The translations under genes and the position numbers were made by a program. DNA of 64,000 nt from Pseudomonas monsensis (lineage in GTDB: Bacteria > Pseudomonadota > Gammaproteobacteria > Pseudomonadales > Pseudomonadaceae), in assembly GCF_014268495.2 (NCBI RefSeq), contig NZ_CP077087.1, positions 5,103,001 to 5,167,000 on the forward strand, given 5' to 3'. Positions 8,759-19,848 of the stretch are shown piece by piece (position 1 is the stretch's first letter; every line of letters starts with the position of its first letter). The notes beneath the pieces are model-generated. The model saw only the letters and a program-made list of their open reading frames with translations. It made no database searches and was not told where the DNA came from.

Positions 8759-10795
8759 ATGCCATTGCGCCAGCGCCTTGAAAACCTGCCGGTCGGCCAG
8801 AAACTGCTGGCCGCCCTGCTGGTGCTGTTGACCACTGTCCTGCTGGTTGCCAACCTGACGTTCATCAGTGCCGCCTACTACATCTCCCAGGAAAGCATGG
8901 CGCCGCAGGCACTGCAGACCATCGGCCGGCTGATTTCCAACCCCAGCCTGGTGTCACAAGCCCTGGAATCGCCGCAAAGTGCCGAGCGCCTGCTCAAGGA
9001 ACTCGACAGCTATTCTCCACTGCGCGCCGCCGCGCTGTATGACGGCAAAGGCGAACGGCTCGCGCAGATGCAACGCGGCGACAAACTCAACTTGCCGGAA
9101 CGTTACCGGCACATCGAAGCCTGGCAACTCACCGAGTTTCGCAGTAACCAGTTGATCACCCTGCCCCGCCCCGGTACCGCACCGGGCCATTTGCTACTGG
9201 TCGCGAGCAGCGAGCTGCCGATGGCGTTCTACACTGGCACGTTGACTGCGAGCCTCGGCATCCTGATCTTCAGTGTGCTGCTGTGGCTGGTGATTGCCCG
9301 GCAGATCAAACGCCTGATCACCCATCCGATTCATCAACTTGAAGAGTTGTCGCGCCAGGTGACCCGCGAGGAAAACTATGCCCTGCGCGCCTCACGGGGC
9401 AACCACGACGAAATCGGCAGCCTCGCGGAAGCGTTCAACACCATGCTGTCGCGCATCGAAGCCCGTGAGCAACAGCTCAAGCGTGCGCGCGATGACTCGC
9501 AAGCCGCCTACGATCAGGCGCAGGGGCTTGCAGAGGAAACCCGCCACACCAACCGCAAACTGGAACTGGAAGTCCAGGTGCGCAGCAAGATCGAGAAGAA
9601 GCTCACCGGCTTCCAGAATTACCTCAACAGCATCATCGACTCGATGCCCTCGGCACTGATCGCCCTCGACGAACAGCTTTATGTCACCCAGTGGAACCAG
9701 GAGGCCAGTGCGCTTTCCGGTACGCGCCTGGACGAAGCGCTGAACCAGCCGATCTTCCTCGCGTTCGAGCCACTCAAGCCATTTCTGCCACAACTCAAGC
9801 AGACTGTGGAAGAACACACCGTGGCGAAAATCGAGCGGGTGACCTGGTTCAAGGACGACGAACCCAAGCATTACGCCCTGACCTTCTACCCATTGATGGG
9901 CGGCGCCGGGCGTGGCGTGGTGATCCGTATCGACGACATCACCCAGCGCCTGTCGCTGGAAGAGATGATGGTGCAGTCGGAAAAAATGCTTTCGGTCGGC
10001 GGACTTGCCGCTGGCATGGCTCACGAAATCAACAACCCGCTGGGGGCGATCCTGCACAACGTGCAGAACATTCGTCGGCGGCTGTCGGCGGACCTGCCGA
10101 AGAACCTCGAAACCGCCGAGCAACTGGGCATCGATCTGGACACGGTCAACCGTTACTTGCAGGGCCGGGAGGTCCCGCAGTTGCTCGACGGCATTCAACA
10201 GGCCGGCGCACGGGCCGCGAAGATCGTCACCCATATGCTCAGCTTCAGCCGTCGCAGCACCCGGCAAATGGCGCCATGCGATCTGCCGGCGCTGATTGAT
10301 CAGGCCGTGGAAATCGCCGGCAACGACTTCGACCTGGCCATCGGCTTCGACTTCAAGGGGCAGGCGATCATCCGTCAATTCGACCCGGCCCTCGGTCCGG
10401 TGCCAGGCACCGCCAACGAGCTGGAGCAAGTGTTGCTCAACCTGCTGAAAAACGCCGCGCAGGCCATTCACCAGCGCGAAGATGACAGCGAGCCCGGGCG
10501 GATCATCCTGCGCACCCGGCTCAATCCGCCGTGGGCCGAGATTCAGGTCGAAGACAACGGTATCGGCATGAGCGAGAGCGTGCGCAAACGCACGTTCGAG
10601 CCGTTCTTCACCACCAAGGAAATCGGCCAAGGCACGGGGCTGGGTTTGTCGGTGTCGTATTTCATCATCACCAACAACCACAAAGGCCAGATGGAAGTGC
10701 AATCGGCGCCCGGCCAGGGCACCTGCTTCACCCTGCGCCTGCCGCTGACGCAACCTGCGCCGATAGCGGCCGAAAACAATCAACTACCGAGGTAA
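8759..10795 (+). CDS. Membrane sensor histidine kinase (HAMP-PAS-HisKA-HATPase)
   Basis: 678-residue sensor kinase. Membrane helices lie at about 15-40 and 158-180 and enclose a periplasmic sensor of about 115 residues. A HAMP domain follows (about 181-235), then a coiled linker, a PAS domain (about 288-400), the phospho-acceptor H box (MAHEINNPLGAI, His422) and an HATPase with N box (NLLKNAAQA), G1 (VEDNGIGM), F box (FEPFFTTK) and G2 (GQGTGLGLSV). The extended helix after the H box and the TTKEIGQGTGLGL end resemble NtrB/DctB-like kinases. No response regulator is adjacent, so it is an orphan. Its place between panE and the cobalamin adenosyltransferase matches the P. aeruginosa kinase PA4398 as I recall it. 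The signal is unknown. Confidence 0.92.
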   Translation: MPLRQRLENLPVGQKLLAALLVLLTTVLLVANLTFISAAYYISQESMAPQALQTIGRLISNPSLVSQALESPQSAERLLKELDSYSPLRAAALYDGKGERLAQMQRGDKLNLPERYRHIEAWQLTEFRSNQLITLPRPGTAPGHLLLVASSELPMAFYTGTLTASLGILIFSVLLWLVIARQIKRLITHPIHQLEELSRQVTREENYALRASRGNHDEIGSLAEAFNTMLSRIEAREQQLKRARDDSQAAYDQAQGLAEETRHTNRKLELEVQVRSKIEKKLTGFQNYLNSIIDSMPSALIALDEQLYVTQWNQEASALSGTRLDEALNQPIFLAFEPLKPFLPQLKQTVEEHTVAKIERVTWFKDDEPKHYALTFYPLMGGAGRGVVIRIDDITQRLSLEEMMVQSEKMLSVGGLAAGMAHEINNPLGAILHNVQNIRRRLSADLPKNLETAEQLGIDLDTVNRYLQGREVPQLLDGIQQAGARAAKIVTHMLSFSRRSTRQMAPCDLPALIDQAVEIAGNDFDLAIGFDFKGQAIIRQFDPALGPVPGTANELEQVLLNLLKNAAQAIHQREDDSEPGRIILRTRLNPPWAEIQVEDNGIGMSESVRKRTFEPFFTTKEIGQGTGLGLSVSYFIITNNHKGQMEVQSAPGQGTCFTLRLPLTQPAPIAAENNQLPR

Positions 10796-10798
10796 AGC

Positions 10799-11383
10799 AT
10801 GGGCTTTCGCTTGTCGAAGATTTACACCCGCACCGGCGACACAGGCGAAACTGGCCTGGGCGATGGACGTCGCGTGCCCAAGGATCATCCGCGGATCGAG
10901 GCGATTGGCGAAGTCGATACGCTGAACAGTCAGGTCGGCGTGCTGCTGGCGGGGTTGTTGGCCGAGCGCGAGGCCTGTCCGGGGCTGAACGAGCTGATCG
11001 ACGTGTTGGCGCCTTGTCAGCACCGGCTGTTCGATCTCGGCGGCGAGCTGGCGATGCCGGAATATCAGGCGTTGAATACGGTGGAAATCCAGCGTCTGGA
11101 AGCAGCGATTGATGTGTGGAATGAAGAATTGGGGCCGCTGGAGAACTTCATACTGCCCGGCGGTTCGCTGCTGATTGCTCAGGCGCATGTGTGCCGGAGC
11201 CTGGCGCGCAGTGCCGAGCGCCGTTGTCAGCATTTGAATGCGCTTGAGCCGTTGGCCGGGGTCGGCCTGGCGTATATCAATCGGTTGTCGGATTTGTTGT
11301 TCGTCGCGGCCAGGTTGATTGCGCGGCGGCAGGGGATTGCGGAGATTTTGTGGCAGCCGGCGGTAAAACCTGCAGAAAAGTAG
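10799..11383 (+). CDS. Cob(I)alamin adenosyltransferase, PduO type
   Basis: 194-residue ATP:cob(I)alamin adenosyltransferase, which makes adenosylcobalamin or activates the corrinoid during its synthesis. The family pattern is clear: SKIYTRTGDTGETGL near the start (ATP loop), EAIGEVDTLNSQVG, FDLGGELA, FILPGGS and the helix VCRSLARSAERRC. It starts 3 bases after the kinase stop, so the two are co-transcribed. A REP pair follows. Confidence 0.93.
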   Translation: MGFRLSKIYTRTGDTGETGLGDGRRVPKDHPRIEAIGEVDTLNSQVGVLLAGLLAEREACPGLNELIDVLAPCQHRLFDLGGELAMPEYQALNTVEIQRLEAAIDVWNEELGPLENFILPGGSLLIAQAHVCRSLARSAERRCQHLNALEPLAGVGLAYINRLSDLLFVAARLIARRQGIAEILWQPAVKPAEK

Positions 11384-11396
11384 CGTCTGACAGGCC

Positions 11397-11487
11397 GCCT
11401 TCGCGAGCAAGCTCGCTCCCACAGTTGATTCGGTTCATCCAGTTGGAATGCAGTCAAATGTGGGAGCGAGCTTGCTCGCGAAGAGGC
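11397..11487. repeat. REP pair (BIME)
   Basis: Two inverted copies of a Pseudomonas REP, each containing CGCGAGCAAGCTCGCTCCCA or its complement, at about 11400-11423 and 11459-11482. They are separated by about 35 bases and lie between converging genes. A near-identical pair is found at 13133-13222. Confidence 0.93.
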
Positions 11488-11496
11488 CAGCAGCCG

Positions 11497-12444
11497 TTAC
11501 AGAGAATCCGGCCAGAACGCCCGAATCCCCGCCACACCCTGAGCCCCAACGCCCCAGGCCTTCTCGCGCTCCGCCGGGCCAACTCCACCCAACAGAAACA
11601 CCGGTTTGCTGAAGCCGTCGATCAACCTCGACGCCTGCTCCCAGCCCAATGGCTGCGCATCCGGATGGGTCAAGGTCGGCTGCACCGGCGACAACGTGAC
11701 GAAGTCCACGCCCATCTGCTCGGCCAGTGCCAGTTCTTCAGCGTTGTGACACGACGCCGCCAGCCAGCGCTCCGCCGGCAACGGCCGCCCCGCCGCCGCG
11801 TATTTACGCAATTGCGCGGCCGTGATGTGCCAACCGGCGGACGGGAAATCGCCGAGCCACTCGAACGGCCCCTTGATCATCAACTGCGCCTTGCCGGCAC
11901 ACAGACCGGCCGCGTCCACCGCCAGATCGCGATACTTGGGGTCATAGCCGTTCGGTGCGCGCAACTGGATCAACTTGATACCGCCGGCAATCGCTTTCTG
12001 GATGCCGCGTAACAAGGCCGGGGCTTCCAGGTCTTCCGGAGTGATCAAATAGTCGCCCGGTAAACGCGCCGCCGCGACGATCGGCTGATTGGCGGCGGGA
12101 AACTCATAGTCCACCAGTTCCTTCGCGGTGACCCAGGCCAGCGGCTGACCTTCGGCACCGTGGGGTTCGCCGCTGAAGCTCGACACTTCCCAGACATCCA
12201 GCAACACCTGTTTGTCGGGGTAGTCGTGGTGAACCTTGATCAGTGGACGGGCAGCACCGACGACAATGCCCAACTCTTCGTGCAGCTCACGGGCCAGCGC
12301 GGTTTCCACCGACTCGTCGGCCTCGACCTTGCCGCCGGGAAACTCCCACAAGCCACCCTGATGCTGGGTGTCGGCACGGCGGGCGATGAGAACTTTGCCG
12401 CTGTCGTCACGAATGACGGCGGCGGCGACGTGTACGCGTTTCAC
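11497..12444 (-). CDS. Nudix hydrolase fused to a ThiE/TenI-like domain
   Basis: 315-residue two-domain protein. Residues 1-130 form a MutT-like Nudix domain with a complete Nudix box (GGKVEADESVETALARELHEELGI, matching Gx5Ex7REUXEEXGU). Residues 145-315 form a TenI/thiamine-phosphate-synthase-like barrel (GIKLIQLRAPN, GWHITAAQL, ASCHNAEELALAEQMGVDFVTLSPV, FLLGGV). The Nudix half probably cleanses 8-oxo-dGTP; the role of the barrel is unknown. The start is a GTG with a strong GGAGGAG 8 bases upstream, overlapping the GST stop by 4 bases (GTGA), so translation is coupled. This fusion is well known in gamma-proteobacteria. Confidence 0.92.
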   Translation of the reverse strand: MKRVHVAAAVIRDDSGKVLIARRADTQHQGGLWEFPGGKVEADESVETALARELHEELGIVVGAARPLIKVHHDYPDKQVLLDVWEVSSFSGEPHGAEGQPLAWVTAKELVDYEFPAANQPIVAAARLPGDYLITPEDLEAPALLRGIQKAIAGGIKLIQLRAPNGYDPKYRDLAVDAAGLCAGKAQLMIKGPFEWLGDFPSAGWHITAAQLRKYAAAGRPLPAERWLAASCHNAEELALAEQMGVDFVTLSPVQPTLTHPDAQPLGWEQASRLIDGFSKPVFLLGGVGPAEREKAWGVGAQGVAGIRAFWPDSL

Positions 12445-13073
12445 GGATTCAACTCCTCCAGTCCAGCCTTCTGCCATGCCTTGAAGGCCGGCCATTGGTA
12501 GACGGTTTCAACATAGGCTTCGTCGGCCGCTGGCAGCTTGACCTGATAGGTGCGCAGGCGCACGGCAATCGGCGCGAAGAAGGCATCGGCCAGACTCACC
12601 CGACCAAACAGGTACGGCCCGCTCTCGGTGGCAGCAGCACGGCATTCGGCCCACAGCGCGAGCATGCGCTCGATGTCGACCTTCACTTCTGGCGGCACCG
12701 GGTTCAGCGGCGCGTCATGGTTGAGGTTGAACGGCATGTGATTGCGCATGGCGAAGAAGCCACTGTGCATCTGCGCGCAGGCGGATCGTGCCTGGGCGCG
12801 GGCGAACAGATCGCTCGGCCAGAGCTGTTCGGACGGAAACTGTTCGGCGAGGTATTCGGCGATGGCCAGCGAATCGGCGATGGTGCCCCGTGAGGTTTTC
12901 AACAACGGGACCTTGGCGGTTGGCGAATGCTTGAGCAGACGCTCACGGGTGTCGGGTTTGCCGAGTCTGATCAACTCTTCGGTGTAGGGTGCGCCGGTCA
13001 GCTCGACGGCCAGTGCCGCGCGCAGGGACCAGGAGGAAAGCAGTTTGTCGCCGATGATCAGGTGCAGGGACAT
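12441..13073 (-). CDS. Glutathione S-transferase family protein
   Basis: 210-residue cytosolic GST. The N-terminal thioredoxin-like half has the catalytic-site region LLSSWSLRAALAVELTG (Ser in the usual position), KVPLLKT with the cis-Pro, and the glutathione-binding IADSLAIAEYLAE. The C-terminal half is all-helical, with the N-capping SLADAFFAPIA motif. The substrate is unknown; the stringent part of the family includes maleylacetoacetate isomerases. It is the first gene of a pair with the Nudix-TenI gene, and the same pair lies beside argJ in P. aeruginosa as I recall it. Confidence 0.9.
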   Translation of the reverse strand: MSLHLIIGDKLLSSWSLRAALAVELTGAPYTEELIRLGKPDTRERLLKHSPTAKVPLLKTSRGTIADSLAIAEYLAEQFPSEQLWPSDLFARAQARSACAQMHSGFFAMRNHMPFNLNHDAPLNPVPPEVKVDIERMLALWAECRAAATESGPYLFGRVSLADAFFAPIAVRLRTYQVKLPAADEAYVETVYQWPAFKAWQKAGLEELNP

Positions 13074-13132
13074 GGGTGTGGCGCCTTTTCGTCAGAGGAA
13101 GCTTCTAAACTTGTCGAGTCTGAACCATCGCT

Positions 13133-13222
13133 TTCGCGAGCAAGCTCGCTCCCACAGGTTCTTGGGTGTACACAGCATGTGTGAACGGCCGAAACCACTG
13201 TGGGAGCGAGCTTGCTCGCGAA
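13133..13222. repeat. REP pair (BIME)
   Basis: An inverted pair of the same REP type as at 11397-11487, with arms at about 13133-13156 and 13199-13222 and a spacer of about 42 bases that differs from the first pair. It lies between argJ and the GST gene, both on the minus strand. Confidence 0.93.
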
Positions 13223-13252
13223 GAGGCCGACAGCCCGCCCCCACCTTTTAGA

Positions 13253-14470
13253 TCAAGTGCGGTACTCGGCGTTGATCTTCACGTATTCATGCGACAGGTC
13301 GGTGGTCCAGATGGTTTCGCTGCAATCACCGCGACCCAGCTCGATGCGGATGGTGATTTCTTCCTGCTGCATCACCGCCGAACCCTGCGCCTCAGTGTAG
13401 GTGCTTGCGCGGGCGCCACGGCTGGCGATGCACACGTCACCGAGGAACACGTCGATCTTGCTCACGTCCAGGTCCGGCACACCGGCACGGCCGACAGCGG
13501 CCAGGATACGGCCCCAGTTCGGGTCGGAGGCGAACAGTGCGGTCTTGATCAGCGGCGAATGCGCCACGGTGTAGCCGACGTCCAGGCATTCCTGGTGATT
13601 GCCGCCGCCGTTGACTTCAACAGTGACGAACTTGGTCGCGCCTTCGCCGTCACGCACGATGGCCTGGGCCACGTCCATGCACACTTCGAACACCGCTTGC
13701 TTCAACTTGGTGAACAGCTCGCCTTCAGCGCGAGTGATTTCCGGCAGCGCAGCCTTGCCGGTGGCAATCAGCATGCAGCAGTCGTTGGTCGAGGTGTCGC
13801 CGTCGATGGTGATGCGGTTGAACGACTTGTTGGCGCCGTCGAGCATCAGGTTGTGCAATACATCACGGGAGACTTTGGCGTCGGTGGCGATGTAGCCGAG
13901 CATGGTCGCCATGTTCGGGCGGATCATGCCCGCACCTTTGCTGATACCGGTCACGGTGATGGTCACGCCATCATGCTGGAACTGGCGGCTGGCACCCTTG
14001 GGCAGGGTGTCGGTGGTCATGATGCCCGTGGCTGCGGCTTCCCAGTTGTTTTCCGACAGGTCGTCCAGCGCCGCTTGCAGGGCGCCTTCGATCTTCTCGA
14101 CCGGCAGTGGCTCGCCGATTACACCGGTGGAGTACGGCAGGATCTGGCTGGCATCGACACCGGTCAGCTCGGCGAGCTTCGCCGTGGTGCGCTCGGCCGC
14201 AGCCAGGCCCGGCTCACCGGTACCAGCATTGGCGTTGCCGGTGTTGGTCAGCAGGTAGCGCACAGCGTTGTGCACACGTTGTTTCGCCAGGATCACCGGC
14301 GCCGCACAAAAGGCGTTCAGGGTGAACACGCCCGCCACCGTAGAGCCTTCGGCGCAACGCATCACCACCACATCCTTGCGCCCCGGGCGCTTGATGCCGG
14401 CCGAGGCGATACCGAGTTCAAAACCGGCAACCGGGTGCAACGTTGGCAAAGGACCAAGACCAACAGCCAT
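13253..14470 (-). CDS. argJ: Bifunctional ornithine acetyltransferase / N-acetylglutamate synthase
   Basis: 405-residue ArgJ, which transfers the acetyl group from N-acetylornithine to glutamate in arginine synthesis. The autocleavage site that splits the precursor into alpha and beta chains is visible as NMATMLGYIATDA, about two-fifths into the chain, with the Thr that becomes the catalytic N-terminus. Other family signatures are DINTST-like TIDGDTSTNDC and DPNWGRILAAVG. The C-terminus, HEYVKINAEYRT, is typical. It lies downstream of secA behind a terminator, so it is probably expressed from its own promoter. Confidence 0.97.
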   Translation of the reverse strand: MAVGLGPLPTLHPVAGFELGIASAGIKRPGRKDVVVMRCAEGSTVAGVFTLNAFCAAPVILAKQRVHNAVRYLLTNTGNANAGTGEPGLAAAERTTAKLAELTGVDASQILPYSTGVIGEPLPVEKIEGALQAALDDLSENNWEAAATGIMTTDTLPKGASRQFQHDGVTITVTGISKGAGMIRPNMATMLGYIATDAKVSRDVLHNLMLDGANKSFNRITIDGDTSTNDCCMLIATGKAALPEITRAEGELFTKLKQAVFEVCMDVAQAIVRDGEGATKFVTVEVNGGGNHQECLDVGYTVAHSPLIKTALFASDPNWGRILAAVGRAGVPDLDVSKIDVFLGDVCIASRGARASTYTEAQGSAVMQQEEITIRIELGRGDCSETIWTTDLSHEYVKINAEYRT

Positions 14471-14531
14471 GAATGCGCTCCTTACTCAATGATGTCAGCA
14501 CCGCCAATCGTAGGGACGGTGGCTTGAATGG

Positions 14532-14568
14532 CAAAACGCCGCGACGGCAGGAGCCGGTCGCGGCGCGG
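14532..14568 (-). terminator. Terminator of secA
   Basis: On the minus strand, CGCCGCGAC pairs with GTCGCGGCG and the stem is followed by TTTTGCC. It lies between the secA stop and the argJ start. Confidence 0.75.
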
Positions 14569-14592
14569 GTATTTCAGCGATTGAAACGGGTT

Positions 14593-17331
<2,739 letters not shown>

Positions 17332-17640
17332 ATCGGCAGGATCTTCCACACTAAAGGGATGGAGGGCGGCCCCGTGAGCGTCGCCCGTGCAGCCCTCATG
17401 GCCGCATGCGAACGAGCATTCTACCCGGAAACGGAAGTGAGGAAAGTGGCGATGTTCCACGATGCTGGCACTGCGCTTTGACGGGGCTCACTTAAGATAG
17501 GGGCGTTTTGCTCAACTTCAACCCGTACAGGAAAGAAGTTAGTCGTTGATTTAATGGGTAAAGCAGGGACAAAAGCAATGGGCGAGTGATTTTGCCGCTT
17601 TCTGCTACCATGGCGTTTCTGTTACTTCAGGTGTTCGATC
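17332..17640. other. Divergent secA-dciA intergenic region
   Basis: 309 bases between divergent genes. It must contain both promoters. I see no hairpin with a T run, no small reading frame with a good ribosome site and no repeat. Confidence 0.5.
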
Positions 17641-18096
17641 ATGGCATTCCGCCCTCTTACGGCCAGAGCACCCGCCGTTCTGCTGCGCGAAGCCAAGCCG
17701 CTCAAAGCCATTCTCGGCCATGCCCAACGTCTGGGGCATCTGCAACGCTTGCTCGAAAGCCAACTGCAACCCGCCGCCCGCGAACATTGTCATGTGGCGT
17801 CCTGGCGTGAAGGCAGTCTGTTGCTGATTGTCACCGACGGCCATTGGGCCACCCGTCTGCGTTATCAGCAGAAACGCTTGCAGCGGCAATTGCAGATGTT
17901 CGACGAGTTCGCCAGCCTGACGCGCATTCTGTTCAAGGTGCAGCCGCCTACCGTGCAGCGCGGGGCGACCGGACATACGATGGATTTGTCGACGGATGCG
18001 GCGGCGACCATTCAGGCCACGGCCGACGGGATCAGTGATCCGGGGCTGCGGGCGGCACTGGAACGGCTGGCGGCGCACGCTAAAGACAAGTCCTGA
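17641..18096 (+). CDS. dciA: DciA-like DUF721 protein (helicase loader)
   Basis: 151-residue DUF721 protein. DciA is the ancestral loader of the replicative helicase DnaB in bacteria without DnaC. The N-terminal KH-like domain is recognisable (AILGHAQRLGHLQRLLESQL, then CHVASWREGSLLLIVTDGHWATRLRYQQKRLQRQL, with the conserved Trp-Ala and LR segments). The C-terminus is less conserved. The place divergent from secA agrees with the known Pseudomonas arrangement. In P. aeruginosa lpxC and ftsZ lie close by on this side; here a HerA-like gene follows instead. Confidence 0.87.
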   Translation: MAFRPLTARAPAVLLREAKPLKAILGHAQRLGHLQRLLESQLQPAAREHCHVASWREGSLLLIVTDGHWATRLRYQQKRLQRQLQMFDEFASLTRILFKVQPPTVQRGATGHTMDLSTDAAATIQATADGISDPGLRAALERLAAHAKDKS

Positions 18097-18124
18097 AATC
18101 TATCTGAACGTGGGCGCAGATCCA

Positions 18125-18150
18125 ATGTGGGAGCAGCCTCGCTCCCACAT
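18125..18150. repeat. REP-like palindrome
   Basis: The palindrome ATGTGGGAGC / GCTCCCACAT with a 6-base loop lies between the converging dciA and HerA-like genes. It is a single degenerate REP and may help end both transcripts. Confidence 0.75.
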
Positions 18151-18172
18151 TTAGCTCGCCGGCAAAGAATGG

Positions 18173-19660
18173 TCAGCGGCGTTTGCTGCCTCCAAGCAAA
18201 GAGCCCATCAAGCCGCGCACCAGTTGTTTACCCAAATTATTGGCCGCCTGGCGCATGGCGGATTTCAACGCCTGCCCGGCCGCCGTCCCGAGAAACTCCC
18301 CGGCCCTGTCGGCAAGACTCGGCTCTTCGGGCACGGGCTTACCTGCCGGGACCTCAGTTTCTGGCGCCAGCCCCTTGCGCCCCATCAGAATTTCATACGC
18401 CGACTCGCGGTCGATCGGTTTGTCATACCGGCCCTTGAACGGCGACCCGGCGATCAATACCGTGCGTTCGGTTTCGCTCAGCGGCCCGATCCGCGACTGC
18501 GGCGGCGCCACCAGGACGCGCTGGACCATTTCCGGCGTACCTTTTTCTGTCAGCGTGCCGACCAGCGCCTCGCCGATGCCAAGCTCCGTCAACACCGCCA
18601 GGCTGTCGAACGCCGGGTTCGGCCGGAAGCCATCGGCCACTGCCCGCAGGGATTTCTGCTCCTTGGCGGTGAACGCACGTAAACCGTGCTGAACGCGCAG
18701 ACCCAGCTGCGCCAACACGTCATCCGGCAAGTCCGCCGGCGACTGGGTCACAAAGTACACGCCGACGCCTTTCGAACGAATCAGCCGCACCACTTGCTCC
18801 AGGCGCTCCTGCAAGGCCTTGGGCGTGTCACCGAACAGCAAGTGCGCCTCATCGAAGAACAAGGCCAGCAGGGGTTTATCGGCATCGCCGCGCTCCGGCA
18901 ACTGCTCGAACAGCTCGGCCAGCAACCACAACAGGAAGGTCGCGTAGACCTTCGGTGCTTCATGCACCAGACGACTGGCGTCCAGTAGATGAATGCGTCC
19001 ACGGCCGTCGGCGGTCGGTTGCAGAATGTCTTCGAGTTGCAGCGCCGGCTCGCCAAACAGCGCCTCGGCGCCCTGCTGTTCGAGGATCGCCAGTCGCCGC
19101 AACAGCGCCTGACTGGAACCGGTGGTCATCAGCGCCGCGTCTTCGCCAAGCAACTGCGGATTGTCCTTGAGGTGGTTAAGCAGGGCCTTGAGGTCCTTCA
19201 AGTCCAGCAGCAACAGCCCTTCGCGGTCTGCGACCTTGAACGCGGCATACAGCGCCGACTGCTGGCTGTCGGTGAGTTCCAGCAGGCTGCCGATCAACAG
19301 CGGGCCCATTTCGCTCAGCGTGGTGCGCAACGGATGACCGGACTCGCCGTGGATGTCCCACAACGTCACCGGGTAAGCCTTGGGCTGGTAATTGAGCCAC
19401 GGCATGCCGGCAATACGCTCGGCGACCTTGCCCTGAGGGTTGCCAGCGGCGCCAAGGCCGCACAGATCACCCTTGATGTCGGCGGCAAACACCGCCACGC
19501 CGGCGTCGCTGAACGCTTCGGCAAGGCGCTGCAAGGTGACGGTTTTACCCGTACCGGTGGCGCCGGCGACGAGCCCGTGGCGGTTCGCCAGGCGCATGGC
19601 CTGCCCCACCTGCTGTCCTGTGAGATCGGCACCGATTACGAGTTGCGAGGAGTCAGGCAT
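18173..19660 (-). CDS. HerA-like DUF853 ATPase (YjgR family)
   Basis: 495-residue P-loop ATPase of the DUF853/HerA family. Walker A is GATGTGKTVTL (about residue 32), Walker B is LLALFFDEAHLLF (about 270) and a later arginine-containing motif follows VIRSKGVGVYFVTQSP. HerA enzymes are hexameric DNA translocases; the job of the YjgR branch is not known. The ATG at 19660 (MPDSSQ) is chosen over a TTG 4 codons upstream because GGGTGA lies 7 bases before it. A Gly/Ala-rich C-terminus ends LMGSLLGGSKRR. It stands alone. Confidence 0.88.
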   Translation of the reverse strand: MPDSSQLVIGADLTGQQVGQAMRLANRHGLVAGATGTGKTVTLQRLAEAFSDAGVAVFAADIKGDLCGLGAAGNPQGKVAERIAGMPWLNYQPKAYPVTLWDIHGESGHPLRTTLSEMGPLLIGSLLELTDSQQSALYAAFKVADREGLLLLDLKDLKALLNHLKDNPQLLGEDAALMTTGSSQALLRRLAILEQQGAEALFGEPALQLEDILQPTADGRGRIHLLDASRLVHEAPKVYATFLLWLLAELFEQLPERGDADKPLLALFFDEAHLLFGDTPKALQERLEQVVRLIRSKGVGVYFVTQSPADLPDDVLAQLGLRVQHGLRAFTAKEQKSLRAVADGFRPNPAFDSLAVLTELGIGEALVGTLTEKGTPEMVQRVLVAPPQSRIGPLSETERTVLIAGSPFKGRYDKPIDRESAYEILMGRKGLAPETEVPAGKPVPEEPSLADRAGEFLGTAAGQALKSAMRQAANNLGKQLVRGLMGSLLGGSKRR

Positions 19661-19848
19661 TTTGTCACCCAATGGTTAATCTTTGATTCTGCATGGCCGA
19701 TAAACAGAGGTGAGAGCCCGATCACAAGTCGGGCCGGACATTTCCCTAAGGAGAGACGGAAATATCAGCTTACTTTCACCCTTGCCCATTACGCGCGCTT
19801 CTATAAAAGCACGCCCTGGACATTAAGACCTTAGCGGAACCCCAAGCC

